Assembly (NCBI GenBank): GCA_934373235.1 | Contig: CAKROW010000052.1 | Coordinates: 1-19,588 of the forward strand | From: an uncultured Blautia sp. | GTDB lineage: Bacteria > Bacillota > Clostridia > Lachnospirales > Lachnospiraceae | DNA length: 19,588 nt | Direction: 5' to 3' | Shown: piece by piece, positions 1 to 7,320 of the stretch | Position numbering within the stretch: position 1 is the stretch's first letter | Layout: the number at the start of each line of letters is the position of its first letter | The notes under the pieces: model-generated | What the model was told of the DNA's origin: nothing | The model's input: only the letters and a program-made list of their open reading frames with translations | The model's database searches: none | Program-made: the position numbers and the translations under genes

Positions 1-1186
1 CATATGCTCCGGCATCAATCTCCAGTCCAATTCCGATTTCTTTGAATGCATCTGCCATTGCCTGTGCAAATAGAGGAAGTTCTGCTTTTGTTGTATAAGT
101 ACAAATTCTGAAATCCAGCTCCTTGCCGTCTTTATCCAGGGTTCCATCTCCATTTGTATCTTCATATCCCGCTTCTGCAAGAAGTGCCTTTGCTCCTTCT
201 ATATCATAATCATATCCTTTTACAGAAGTGCCACCAAAGGCTGTATTGTCTGGAAAAAGTGCGGTTGCAGGCTCAGAACCATTTTTATTCAGAGCCTCTG
301 CATAGCTCTTTTTATCAATTGCCATTGACATTGCTTTTCTGACTGCACTGTCCTGAAGAAGTTCATTTTCAAAGTTAAACCATATGATCTGTCCTCTTGA
401 CCCAACCTGTCCATCTACAATAAAATTGTCATCATTTTCAAAAAGTTCAAGACTGGCTGCCGGAATTGTCAATGTCACATCTGATTCTCCATTCTGCTGC
501 GCCATCGTCAGAGCCCCAACATCATCCAGAATATTAAAAGTTGCACCTTCCAGTGCAGGTGTTCCCTGCCAGTAATCTTCGTAACGTTCTACAACTGCTT
601 TCTTTTTTACATCATAAGAAACTATTTTATATGGTCCTGTACCGATCAGGTCTGTTGCATTACCTGCCGGATCCATTCCATCCGTCACATAATAAATACC
701 TGTAAGGGGTGTTGTTAATGCAGATTCAAAAGCCGGTACCGGTTCGGTAGTTGTTACCGTAAGTGTCTGTCCATCAGCTTCCACTTTGTCAATATAAAGA
801 TTTTCATTAAAACGAGCATTGATCTCTGCGGTTCTTTCCCAGCAGTCCTTTACTGTCTGGGCAGTCATTTTTTCTCCATTCTGAAAAGTAACATCATCAC
901 GCAGTTTAAGTACCCATGTGAGCGAATCTGTATTTTCTGCGCTTTCACAGAGAAATGGTTTTGCAGCCAGATTCTGGTCAAGTACAAATAATGTTTCTGT
1001 TACTCCGTAACGTGATGTATACCAGTCATTCCATCCTTCTGCGATATCCATAGAAGTGGGTGACTGTGTGTCTGCAAAAGTCATAGTTGTTACAGCAGCC
1101 TGTGCACTGTATGGTGCAACAGCAGCAGACATCGCAAGTCCTGCGCAAAGCAGTTTTCCAATTTTTGATTTTTTAATTTTTCTCAT
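1..1186 (-). CDS. ABC transporter substrate-binding protein, peptide/nickel (SBP_bac_5) family, partial
   Basis: Captures the ligand outside the cell and hands it to the two permeases encoded just upstream. About 395 N-terminal residues are in the window; the C-terminus lies beyond the left edge. The start ATG at 1184-1186 has a near-perfect AGGAGGA site 7 bases upstream. Residues 1-34 form a signal peptide: basic MRKIKKSK, a hydrophobic stretch, then an AQA cleavage site before AVTTMTF. Family landmarks read without interruption: WVLKLRDDVTFQNGEKMTA, then LIGTGPYKI, then RYEDYWQGTP, then WFNFEN and DSAVRKAMSMAIDKK. This pattern belongs to the NikA/DppA/OppA superfamily. The ligand cannot be told, because the deciding C-terminal residues are outside the window. 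No lipobox is visible, which is unusual for a Firmicute binding protein. It is the last visible gene of the operon; the ATPase genes may follow beyond the edge. Confidence 0.9.
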   Translation of the reverse strand, partial: MRKIKKSKIGKLLCAGLAMSAAVAPYSAQAAVTTMTFADTQSPTSMDIAEGWNDWYTSRYGVTETLFVLDQNLAAKPFLCESAENTDSLTWVLKLRDDVTFQNGEKMTAQTVKDCWERTAEINARFNENLYIDKVEADGQTLTVTTTEPVPAFESALTTPLTGIYYVTDGMDPAGNATDLIGTGPYKIVSYDVKKKAVVERYEDYWQGTPALEGATFNILDDVGALTMAQQNGESDVTLTIPAASLELFENDDNFIVDGQVGSRGQIIWFNFENELLQDSAVRKAMSMAIDKKSYAEALNKNGSEPATALFPDNTAFGGTSVKGYDYDIEGAKALLAEAGYEDTNGDGTLDKDGKELDFRICTYTTKAELPLFAQAMADAFKEIGIGLEIDAGAY

Positions 1187-1234
1187 TCCTTAGTCCTCCT
1201 AAATAAATGTATATTTTATAAATAATTACCATTT

Positions 1235-2065
1235 TTAACGTTGTACTCCAATACGGTCCCTCAGTTTTTCCCCAAAAAGATTAAATATAATAACCGTCAC
1301 AAAAATAGCAATTCCGGGAATTACAATTAATGCCGGATTTGTCTGTATATACTGACGTCCTGCGCTCATCATGGCTCCCCATTCTGCCATTGGTGTCTTT
1401 ATTCCCATGCCAAGAAATGACAATGCTGAAATCTCCATTATGATTGATCCGATATCCAGTGCAGCTGTAACTATCATTTCCGGAAAAACATTTGGAAAAA
1501 TGTGTCGCACCATGATTCCCAGATCGGATTCTCCACAGACTTTCGCTGCCTGTATAAAAGTTCTTTCTTTTAAAGAAATTACAATACTTCTGGAAAGTCT
1601 TGCGTATTCAGTCCAATATACTGCACACAGTGCCAGAATCGTATTGCGAATCCCAATTCCCAGAACTCCAGCTACCGCAATGGCAAGAATCATACGTGGA
1701 AATGCCTGAAAAACTGTCGTAATCTTATTTAATACTTCATCTACCCATCCTCCGAAATATCCGGCAAGTATTCCCAGTGCTGCCCCAATAATGAATACAG
1801 CAGCTACTACAACCATACTGGCAAATACTGATGTTCTTGCCCCATATAATATACGGGATAACATACATCTTCCAAGTTCGTCTGTTCCAAGAGGATATTG
1901 ACTGTCTGGAGCATTAAGCTGATGAAGGATGTCTGTTTTATATGGATCATTCGGTGATAATACAGGTGCCAGCAATGCTATCAGAATCAATACTATCAAC
2001 AGAAAACACAGAATGTAAAAAAAAGCCATAGATTTACTTCCTGTTCTTTTGTGTTTTATTTTCAT
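1235..2065 (-). CDS. ABC transporter permease, NikC/DppC/OppC family
   Basis: Inner-membrane channel subunit of a peptide/nickel-type importer, 276 aa, the normal family length. The N-terminal OppC_N segment has a membrane helix at about residues 13-35. The family signature PLGTDELGR follows at 58-66. The BPD_transp_1 domain with five further helices follows, and the EAA-like cytoplasmic loop that docks the ATPase lies around residues 171-192 (QAAKVCGES to RHIFPN). The typical C-terminal SFLGMGIKTP and LFGEKLRDRI stretches are present. Its ATG overlaps the NikB-like stop codon in an ATGA arrangement, so translation is probably coupled. The gene is intact. The substrate cannot be read from the permease. 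Confidence 0.93.
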   Translation of the reverse strand: MKIKHKRTGSKSMAFFYILCFLLIVLILIALLAPVLSPNDPYKTDILHQLNAPDSQYPLGTDELGRCMLSRILYGARTSVFASMVVVAAVFIIGAALGILAGYFGGWVDEVLNKITTVFQAFPRMILAIAVAGVLGIGIRNTILALCAVYWTEYARLSRSIVISLKERTFIQAAKVCGESDLGIMVRHIFPNVFPEMIVTAALDIGSIIMEISALSFLGMGIKTPMAEWGAMMSAGRQYIQTNPALIVIPGIAIFVTVIIFNLFGEKLRDRIGVQR

Positions 2066-3009
2066 TTATCCATACCCTTTCTCACTCTTGGATCCAGGCC
2101 GGCATAAGATATATCAATAATGAAATTTATTACAAGATACATAATTGCAAGCCATAGAACAATTCCCTGTAAAAGTGTATAATCACTGCTGCGAACAGCT
2201 GAAACAGCCAGCTGTCCCAGTCCCTGCCAGCTGAACACAGATTCTACTACTGCAGCACCGCCTAACTGTATTCCAAAATGAATACCTATTAATGTCAGAA
2301 TCGGCATCCATGAATTTCTCAGGACATGACAGAACAAAATTCTGTTTTTACTGACACCCCTGGCCCGTGCCCCCTGCACATAAGGCCTGTTAAGCTCCGC
2401 CAAAACTACTGATCGTACCTGTCGTGTCAGTTTCGCTGACGACTGAAATGCCAGGACTGCCATCGGAAGCAGAATAGCTTTTATTCCATTTTCTCCTGAT
2501 ATAGAAAACCAATGATAACGAACACTCAGAACATAAAGTAAAATGAGACTTACAAGAAAAGATGGCAGTGATATTCCAATAAAAGAAAATATACGGCTTA
2601 TATTATCTATCACACCGTCTTTATGATATGCACACAAAACGCCTAATGGTACAGATATTATGATACACACCAGCATCGAAGCAAAAGCCAGACTTGCCGT
2701 AGGTCCTGCTTTCTTTGTGAGTTCCTGAAGTACTGGTCTGCCAGTAGAATAGGAATTTCCAAGGTTTCCATGAAACACCCTGCCAAGCCAGACACCATAT
2801 TGAACAAGAAATGGTTTATCCAGTCCCCATTTTTCTCTCTGTGCCTGAATCGCTTCCTCTGAAATCGTTCCCTTATTTCCATCACCACCTGCCAGATATT
2901 TTTCTGCCGGATCCCCCGGACCTAGATACATCAGAGAAAACGATAAAAATGTAATGCCGATCAAAACAATAAGTATTCTGCACACAGGCATCAATATCTT
3001 TTTTATCAC
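2062..3009 (-). CDS. ABC transporter permease, NikB/DppB/OppB family
   Basis: Partner channel subunit of the same importer, 315 aa. It starts at a GTG (3007-3009) preceded by GGGAGG at about 9 bases. The N-terminal helix (about residues 9-29) runs into the family motif MYLGPGDPAEKY. The periplasmic stretch WGLDKPFLVQYGVWL and the GNLGNSY motif (81-87) follow. The EAA-like loop is at about 211-232 (QGARARGVSKNRI to HVLRN). The C-terminal VVESVFSWQGLGQLA and LDPRVR motifs are typical of the family. It begins 22 bases after the methyltransferase stop, so it is clearly in one operon with it. Unlike the classical nikABCDE order, the binding protein gene comes after the permeases. Confidence 0.93.
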   Translation of the reverse strand: MIKKILMPVCRILIVLIGITFLSFSLMYLGPGDPAEKYLAGGDGNKGTISEEAIQAQREKWGLDKPFLVQYGVWLGRVFHGNLGNSYSTGRPVLQELTKKAGPTASLAFASMLVCIIISVPLGVLCAYHKDGVIDNISRIFSFIGISLPSFLVSLILLYVLSVRYHWFSISGENGIKAILLPMAVLAFQSSAKLTRQVRSVVLAELNRPYVQGARARGVSKNRILFCHVLRNSWMPILTLIGIHFGIQLGGAAVVESVFSWQGLGQLAVSAVRSSDYTLLQGIVLWLAIMYLVINFIIDISYAGLDPRVRKGMDK

Positions 3010-3031
3010 ACTTCTCGACCTCCCTCATATT

Positions 3032-3778
3032 TTATTTTTCATTCTGTTTTACAGCACATATTTCAAACAGTGGGGATTCTCCATACAGTTCCTTTTCCCA
3101 CTGTTCATAAAGATATTGTCCAATATCCTCCTGAACGGAAACCTTCATTCCCATTTTGTCTTTTAGAATCCCTATATCCCATATCGGACGGAAGATCCTG
3201 GTCAATGGAGCCGAATCAAAATATTCTTTGTCATCTTCACATACTACTTCTCTTTTCCCATATTTTTCAAAATACTTCTGCTCTCTTTGGCGAACTTTTT
3301 TCATGAGTTCATCATCATAAAAATGCAAATGCCAGTTAGCATCATAAATCAGCAACATTCCCTGCGGATTTAAGATTCTTTTAAATTCTTTATAAACACG
3401 CTCCGGATACTCCAGTGTCCACGTTACATTCCTTGTTACGATCACATCAAAAGTATTATCTTGAAAAGAAAGTTCATTCACATCCATCATCAAAAATCGG
3501 GGCGATACCCCAAGGGCTGCCGCATTTTTTATTGCACAGGCCAGCATCCCTTCTGAATTGTCAATGGCAGTTACTTTATGTCCTTCTTCTGCCAGAATAC
3601 ATGCAAGAAATCCCGGCCCCGTTCCAACATCCAAAATATTCAGGCCTTTCTTTCCATTAAAATGATCTGAAATTTGTTTTTTCCAGGCATTTTTGCGAAA
3701 AGAATTCAACTCCTCTGCAATATAACGATCATAATCTTCTCCTTTCGACCACCTCTTCGCCCGTTCTTTTTTTTCCAT
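3032..3778 (-). CDS. Class I SAM-dependent methyltransferase
   Basis: A cytosolic small-molecule methyltransferase of the Methyltransf_11/25 type, 248 aa. Motif I is ILDVGTGPG at residues 48-56, with the ribose-binding acidic residue at D73 (AIDNS). Motif II/III regions (LMMDVNELSF, FDVIVTRNVTWTL) and the post-motif RILNPQGMLLIYDANWH follow in order. The start ATG has GGGAGAAAAG directly upstream, and the SD overlaps the end of the MATE gene 9 bases away. It sits between a MATE exporter and the ABC importer genes, so its product could modify the transported ligand or detoxify a related compound. That link is inference from position. The actual methyl acceptor cannot be deduced from the sequence. 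Confidence 0.88.
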   Translation of the reverse strand: MEKKERAKRWSKGEDYDRYIAEELNSFRKNAWKKQISDHFNGKKGLNILDVGTGPGFLACILAEEGHKVTAIDNSEGMLACAIKNAAALGVSPRFLMMDVNELSFQDNTFDVIVTRNVTWTLEYPERVYKEFKRILNPQGMLLIYDANWHLHFYDDELMKKVRQREQKYFEKYGKREVVCEDDKEYFDSAPLTRIFRPIWDIGILKDKMGMKVSVQEDIGQYLYEQWEKELYGESPLFEICAVKQNEK

Positions 3779-3787
3779 CTTTTCTCC

Positions 3788-5161
3788 CTAAATCTTGTTT
3801 CGATATTTTTTCTCCAGACCATTGTAAGATATATATTTTTTATCTGCAAAATTCCGCTGAAATAAATAATAAAGCACAAATGATCCAGCTGCCAGAGTCC
3901 ATGTTACAGGATAAACAACTGCTACCGCCTGAATCGAATGAAAATATTCAGCAAAAATATTCAAAAGCAGTACACGAACCACGCATAGATCAATGACCAC
4001 GATAGCCATAGACTGCATGGTCTTTTTATTTCCCCTTATAATCCCTCCTGTCACTTCCAGTATTGCATACATAAAATAAAAAGGAAATGTAATACGGATG
4101 ATCTTTAATCCTTCCTCGATAACCGCCTCTTCACCACAGAAGACCTGCAGAACCTGCCTTCCGAAGCACAATACCATTGCTGAAATCCCCATGGTCACTG
4201 CTATCGCAAAAATATTGCATATAACTGCTCCCTTACGTATTCTATCCATATTTCCAGCTCCGATATTCTGTCCGGTAAATGTCACCATTGCCTGGCCAAA
4301 TGCCATAACAGGAAGATAGATCAAATTTTCCACTTTAAAATATACGGTAAAAGCAGCAATTGTATTTTCGCCAAATCCATTTATATAATACTGCACAAAC
4401 AAGTTGGATACAGTCAGGATCATAGACTGGATTCCAAGAGGAACCCCCACCCCTAATATGCGAAATATCATTTCTCTGCTAATATTCCAATGCTTTTTCA
4501 ATAAATGATTCTGCCGGAAAATCCGGATGATCAATACTGCTGCTGAGAAGCTTTGCGAAATCAGTGTTGCTGTTGCCGCTCCTGCGATTCCGGATTTCAT
4601 TACCGCAATAAACCATGCATCCATTCCGACATTCAGGATACCTCCTGTTGCCAATACCAGAAAAGGTGTTTTTGAATCTCCCATCGCACGAAGTAAAGCT
4701 GCTGACATATTATACAGAATCATAGCGGTTACAGAAAATAGATAAATACGTATATAAAGCAATGCACGGGACATAATACTTTCTGGGGTATGTAAAAAAA
4801 GTAATGCCGGTTCAGCAAATAAAAGGCCCAAACCTGTAAGCAAAATCCCACCTGCTGCACCAAGAAATATTGTATTTTCAATACAGATATCTGCTTCTTT
4901 TAATTTTTGTCCCCCCCATAACTGTGCAAGTACAACACCCGCTCCTACTGAAATTCCAGTTAACAGTCCTACCAGACAGGTTACTAGAATACTGCTGGCT
5001 CCCACTGCCGCTGCATCTGTCTTGCCCAAAAAATTTCCTACAAAAAGCAAATCCACTGTTCCATACAAAAGTTGAAACAGACTTCCAAGAAACAACGGAA
5101 GCGCAAATAGAAAAAAACCCTTTAATATATTTCCCTGTGTCAGATCAACTTTACGCTTCAA
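3788..5161 (-). CDS. MATE family efflux transporter
   Basis: A twelve-helix sodium- or proton-coupled exporter of the multidrug and toxin extrusion family, 457 aa. I chose the TTG at 5159-5161 because AAAGGAG lies 8 bases upstream and the resulting protein, starting KRKVDLTQG, has the normal length. The longer in-frame ATG at 5263 would add 34 residues (including four Cys and no family match) and has no SD. Typical MATE features are LYGTVDLLFVGNFLG in the first half, the loop with LRAMGDSKTPF, a repeat of the helix pattern in the second half, and GAGNMDRIRKGA. It lies 9 bases before the methyltransferase gene and probably shares its mRNA. The substrate is unknown. Export paired with methylation and ABC import is the notable context. 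Confidence 0.92.
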   Translation of the reverse strand: MKRKVDLTQGNILKGFFLFALPLFLGSLFQLLYGTVDLLFVGNFLGKTDAAAVGASSILVTCLVGLLTGISVGAGVVLAQLWGGQKLKEADICIENTIFLGAAGGILLTGLGLLFAEPALLFLHTPESIMSRALLYIRIYLFSVTAMILYNMSAALLRAMGDSKTPFLVLATGGILNVGMDAWFIAVMKSGIAGAATATLISQSFSAAVLIIRIFRQNHLLKKHWNISREMIFRILGVGVPLGIQSMILTVSNLFVQYYINGFGENTIAAFTVYFKVENLIYLPVMAFGQAMVTFTGQNIGAGNMDRIRKGAVICNIFAIAVTMGISAMVLCFGRQVLQVFCGEEAVIEEGLKIIRITFPFYFMYAILEVTGGIIRGNKKTMQSMAIVVIDLCVVRVLLLNIFAEYFHSIQAVAVVYPVTWTLAAGSFVLYYLFQRNFADKKYISYNGLEKKYRNKI

Positions 5162-5204
5162 TTTAATTGCTCCTTTCCAGCAAACATTAACAGAGCCGAT
5201 GCAG

Positions 5205-5243
5205 GCCAGACAGATTTTTCTCTGTAAAATCAATCTGCCTGAC
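5205..5243 (-). promoter_or_regulatory. Hairpin in the leader upstream of the MATE gene
   Basis: On the minus strand, two 12-base arms (5232-5243 and 5205-5216) pair with two G-U wobbles around a 15-base loop, about 45 bases before the MATE start. No U-run follows, so a simple terminator is unlikely. It may affect mRNA stability or translation of the exporter, or it may mark the end of the upstream gene pair. No riboswitch class was recognised. Confidence 0.35.
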
Positions 5244-5311
5244 AAATGTATCAGCCCGTTCACCGTTTACATTTATCCATCCTATATTTCAAAAATCACT
5301 TCTTGACTATT

Positions 5312-5596
5312 TTACAAAAACCTGTCAATAAGAAGATTAATTTCCTTTATTTTCTGCTTATTTCCTTCGTGAACTGCTGCATCAAGACATTCTTCAAGAT
5401 ATTGCTTTAAAATCACTTTACCCGCATTATTTACTTCAGATTTTACTGCTGCCAGCTGTACCAGCACTTCACTGCAATCCCTCTCATTTTCCACCATCGT
5501 TTTTACAGAACGTAGATGACCGATGGATCTTGATACCCTGTTTACAATGCTCTTGTCATATACAACTGATTTCTCTGTCTTATCTGTCAATACCAT
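5312..5596 (-). CDS. CsoR/RcnR/CstR-family (DUF156) transcriptional repressor
   Basis: A small all-helical DNA-binding sensor, 94 aa from the ATG at 5594-5596, which is the usual family length. A second ATG two codons earlier (5602) is equally possible. A longer frame reaches 5653 but lies within the previous gene. The family core is clear: YDKSIVNRVSRSIGHLRSVK, then ENERDCSEVLVQLAAVKS, then QYLEECLDAAVHEG. At the ligand positions it has C41, Y66 (where copper-type CsoR and nickel-type RcnR have His) and C70. Two Cys without the His is the pattern described for CstR persulfide sensors rather than for metal sensors, though other ligands remain possible. It overlaps the DJ-1-like gene by 17 bases, so it is translationally coupled. 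It probably controls its own operon and perhaps the transport genes through the G/C-tract site at 6331-6342. Confidence 0.85.
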   Translation of the reverse strand: MVLTDKTEKSVVYDKSIVNRVSRSIGHLRSVKTMVENERDCSEVLVQLAAVKSEVNNAGKVILKQYLEECLDAAVHEGNKQKIKEINLLIDRFL

Positions 5597-6167
5597 CTTC
5601 ATCTTCAGGATCCCATTCATAGCCCATCTCTTTTGCAATTCTGACAGCAACATCCAAATCTGTTAAGTCTGCCAGAACATTTAAGCACATGTCTAAGGCA
5701 GCTACTGAACTGACAGCAGAATAATATTTTCCATCTGCCACCCATTTCATCTCAGGGCTCCTGTATACTCCTGCAGTAAACATGCGATTCCAGTTCTTAT
5801 CTGTCACATAATCACAGACTCTTCTCCTGTATAAAACTCCGGTTTGTGCCAGAAGAGAAATTCCACTGCCTACCATCACACAGGTGGAATGATGTTCAAC
5901 AATTTTTTTCAACATGCCACACAGCTTATTATCATCCCGTATCAGTCTGCGTGCCCCTTTTCCGCCAGGAATAATCAGCACATCCCCAGAAAGATTCTCA
6001 TCTGCAAAATCTGTCCATACTTTTGTGTTCTGCATGCTGGAAACAAATTCACCATGCATAGAGTAATATTCCAAATAAAACTGCTCCGGACACTTTCCAA
6101 ATACTTCTGCCGGAGCAAATGCATCCAAGGAATCAAAATCATCAAATAAAAAGAGATTTATCTTCAT
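5580..6167 (-). CDS. DJ-1/PfpI-like protein lacking the usual nucleophilic Cys
   Basis: A 195 aa protein with the class I glutamine-amidotransferase-like fold of DJ-1/PfpI and AraC-N-terminal proteins. The start ATG at 6165-6167 has GGAAAGGA upstream; an earlier in-frame ATG at 6218 has none. The N-terminal INLFLFDDFDSLDAFAPAEVFG carries the conserved Glu (E21), and DVLIIPGGKG (62-71) is the typical oxyanion-region loop. At the nucleophile elbow, relatives have V-C-T-G followed by a hydrophobic helix; here it reads V-G-S-G (residues 99-102), so the Cys appears to be replaced by G100. A Cys sits four residues earlier (C96). It may be a non-catalytic sensor or binding protein. It is first in a pair with the CsoR/CstR-type repressor, which suggests a shared signal. 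Confidence 0.82.
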   Translation of the reverse strand: MKINLFLFDDFDSLDAFAPAEVFGKCPEQFYLEYYSMHGEFVSSMQNTKVWTDFADENLSGDVLIIPGGKGARRLIRDDNKLCGMLKKIVEHHSTCVMVGSGISLLAQTGVLYRRRVCDYVTDKNWNRMFTAGVYRSPEMKWVADGKYYSAVSSVAALDMCLNVLADLTDLDVAVRIAKEMGYEWDPEDEDGIDR

Positions 6168-6299
6168 AAATTTTCCTTTCCCTAACTGATTTATATTTAT
6201 GGATAATATCGAATTCAATAGTCGTTTATATATTCACATCTAAGCTAGACAGAATATTACTAATAACTTTTTATCTTTAAGTTCATCCAAATTCAATTT

Positions 6300-6329
6300 A
6301 TGATACTAAAAAACATTACTTTGACACAA
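6300..6329 (-). promoter_or_regulatory. Candidate promoter for the DJ-1-like/repressor pair
   Basis: Read on the minus strand, a weak -35 TTGTGT (6324-6329) and a -10 TATCAT (6300-6305) are separated by 18 bases. The G/C-tract palindrome lies directly upstream of the -35. The match is moderate, so this is a tentative assignment. The leader from here to the start codon is about 130 bases, AT-rich and without other recognisable features. Confidence 0.35.
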
Positions 6330-6349
6330 GCCCCACTGGGGGATATAAG
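6321..6349 (+). promoter_or_regulatory. Strong plus-strand promoter with a G/C-tract operator in its spacer
   Basis: TTGACA (6321-6326) and TATAAG (6344-6349) are separated by exactly 17 bases, a near-consensus housekeeping promoter. Its spacer holds CCCCACTGGGGG (6331-6342), a G/C-tract palindrome of the kind bound by CsoR/RcnR/CstR repressors; a further AAGGGTATT follows on the right. A repressor bound here would block the promoter directly. Downstream on the plus strand there is now only a short open stretch and the IS110 relic, so the original target gene may have been lost. Confidence 0.55.
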
Positions 6350-6566
6350 GGTATTCTGAATTGACATGAATATGTATTCCATTTTTTGTATAATCTAACT
6401 ATTGCTTTTCTTTAGTAAGGTTAGTATGATGATCGTGTATTTTTACATTTACAGGGAGGATTCAAGTTTGAAACAAAGAAGTAGAGGTTACCCGAGAAAA
6501 TAAAGCATAACGAATAAACCATCCCTGGGGGTGGCTTGAAAAATCAAATATTAACGCAACACCTAA
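6350..6566. other. Non-coding stretch between the operator and the IS110 relic
   Basis: It holds a second TTGACA (6361-6366) and a TATAAT (6389-6394), but their 22-base spacing is too long for a standard promoter. There is a GGGAGG site followed by a TTG-started frame of 11 codons (from about 6468 to a TAA in the element). Near 6519-6534, seven bases (CCATCCC) can pair with GGGGTGG. The part right of about 6480 probably belongs to the right end of the IS110-type element. No convincing gene is present. Confidence 0.4.
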
Positions 6567-7313
6567 TCAGGAAACTGCTAAGGGCTCATCCTTTAAGACA
6601 TAGCCCCGTTGCTTCAAAAGATTAAGTGCTTGTGAAGTAGTAAGAACTTTTTCTTTCTTCACAGGACGGGAAATCCGAGTGGATTTGATTTTTTGGTTGC
6701 TTTGATCGTTACGAGGACAGCATCCTGCCCATGGGACGAGGTGTTTCGCTGTGGGGAAGACAGACATATTCAGTTCATCAATGTGATCAAGGCACTGTCT
6801 GAGTTTCACAGCTTGTTCTTTTGAAATAGCACCATCAACAGCAGCCTGTATTTCTTCAACAGGAGTTTTACATCTGCCATCAACAAAAGATGATACATCA
6901 AATGTTTCTCCAGGGTGTTGTAAAATTTGTTCTGTAATAGAACGGGATGATTTACCAAATACATCAGAAAATACATCATCAAGCTTAAGGTTAGATACAG
7001 TAAGACAATTTTGAGCACGATTCTTCTCACCAGTTATCATACAAGTGAGTTTATATCGGTATCTTACAAGATCTCTAAGTTCTCTGATGTCAGCAGGTGG
7101 AATGAAAGAAGGTTTTACCATTCCACACATGTAAAGGTCACAGATCCATTTGGCATCCTTACGGTCGGTCTTGTTTCCTTTCATTGGTTTTGTGTATTTG
7201 GGATGAGAAAGAGTAACCCATAGATTGTGTTGCTCTAAAATGTTAAAAACAAAGATCCATGTTTTGTGGATATCAAGTCCACAGCAGTTAAATTTTAAGA
7301 TTTTAAATGACAA
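6567..7313 (-). pseudogene. IS110-family transposase with two internal deletions
   Basis: Start chosen at TTG 7311-7313, with GGAGG upstream; an ATG 17 codons earlier lacks a site. The N-terminal DEDD (RuvC-like) domain begins CCGLDIHKTWIF and includes KTDRKDAKWICDL. The C-terminal Transposase_20 part, with the serine-containing region, is recognisable as FPTAKHLVPWAGCCP and SNQKIKSTRISR. Family members are about 400 aa; this frame is about 249. About 45-50 residues seem to be missing between HIDELN and MSVFPTAKHL (the helix-hairpin region with the IPG motif). About 70-80 more are missing between STRISR and PVKKEKVLTTSQALNLLKQ, which is the usual C-terminal tail. Both losses keep the frame. 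Deletion sizes are estimates from memory of the family. Activity is very unlikely. Confidence 0.75.
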
Positions 7314-7320
7314 AAAAATA

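Noticed and set aside
5162..5263. Longer MATE protein from the ATG at 5263
   Set aside because: The extension has no membrane or family features and lacks an SD; the TTG at 5161 has AAAGGAG at ideal spacing and gives the usual family length.
5250..5275. Catabolite-repression (cre) site around TGTAAACGGTGAAC upstream of the MATE gene
   Set aside because: The right half does not match the cre consensus; the similarity covers one half only.
6361..6394. Second promoter from TTGACA 6361-6366 to TATAAT 6389-6394
   Set aside because: The spacing is 22 bases, outside the 16-19 range, and no extended -10 is present.
6519..6534. CCATCCC/GGGGTGG hairpin as a terminator
   Set aside because: The loop would be only two bases, and no T-run follows in either direction; more likely part of the IS end.
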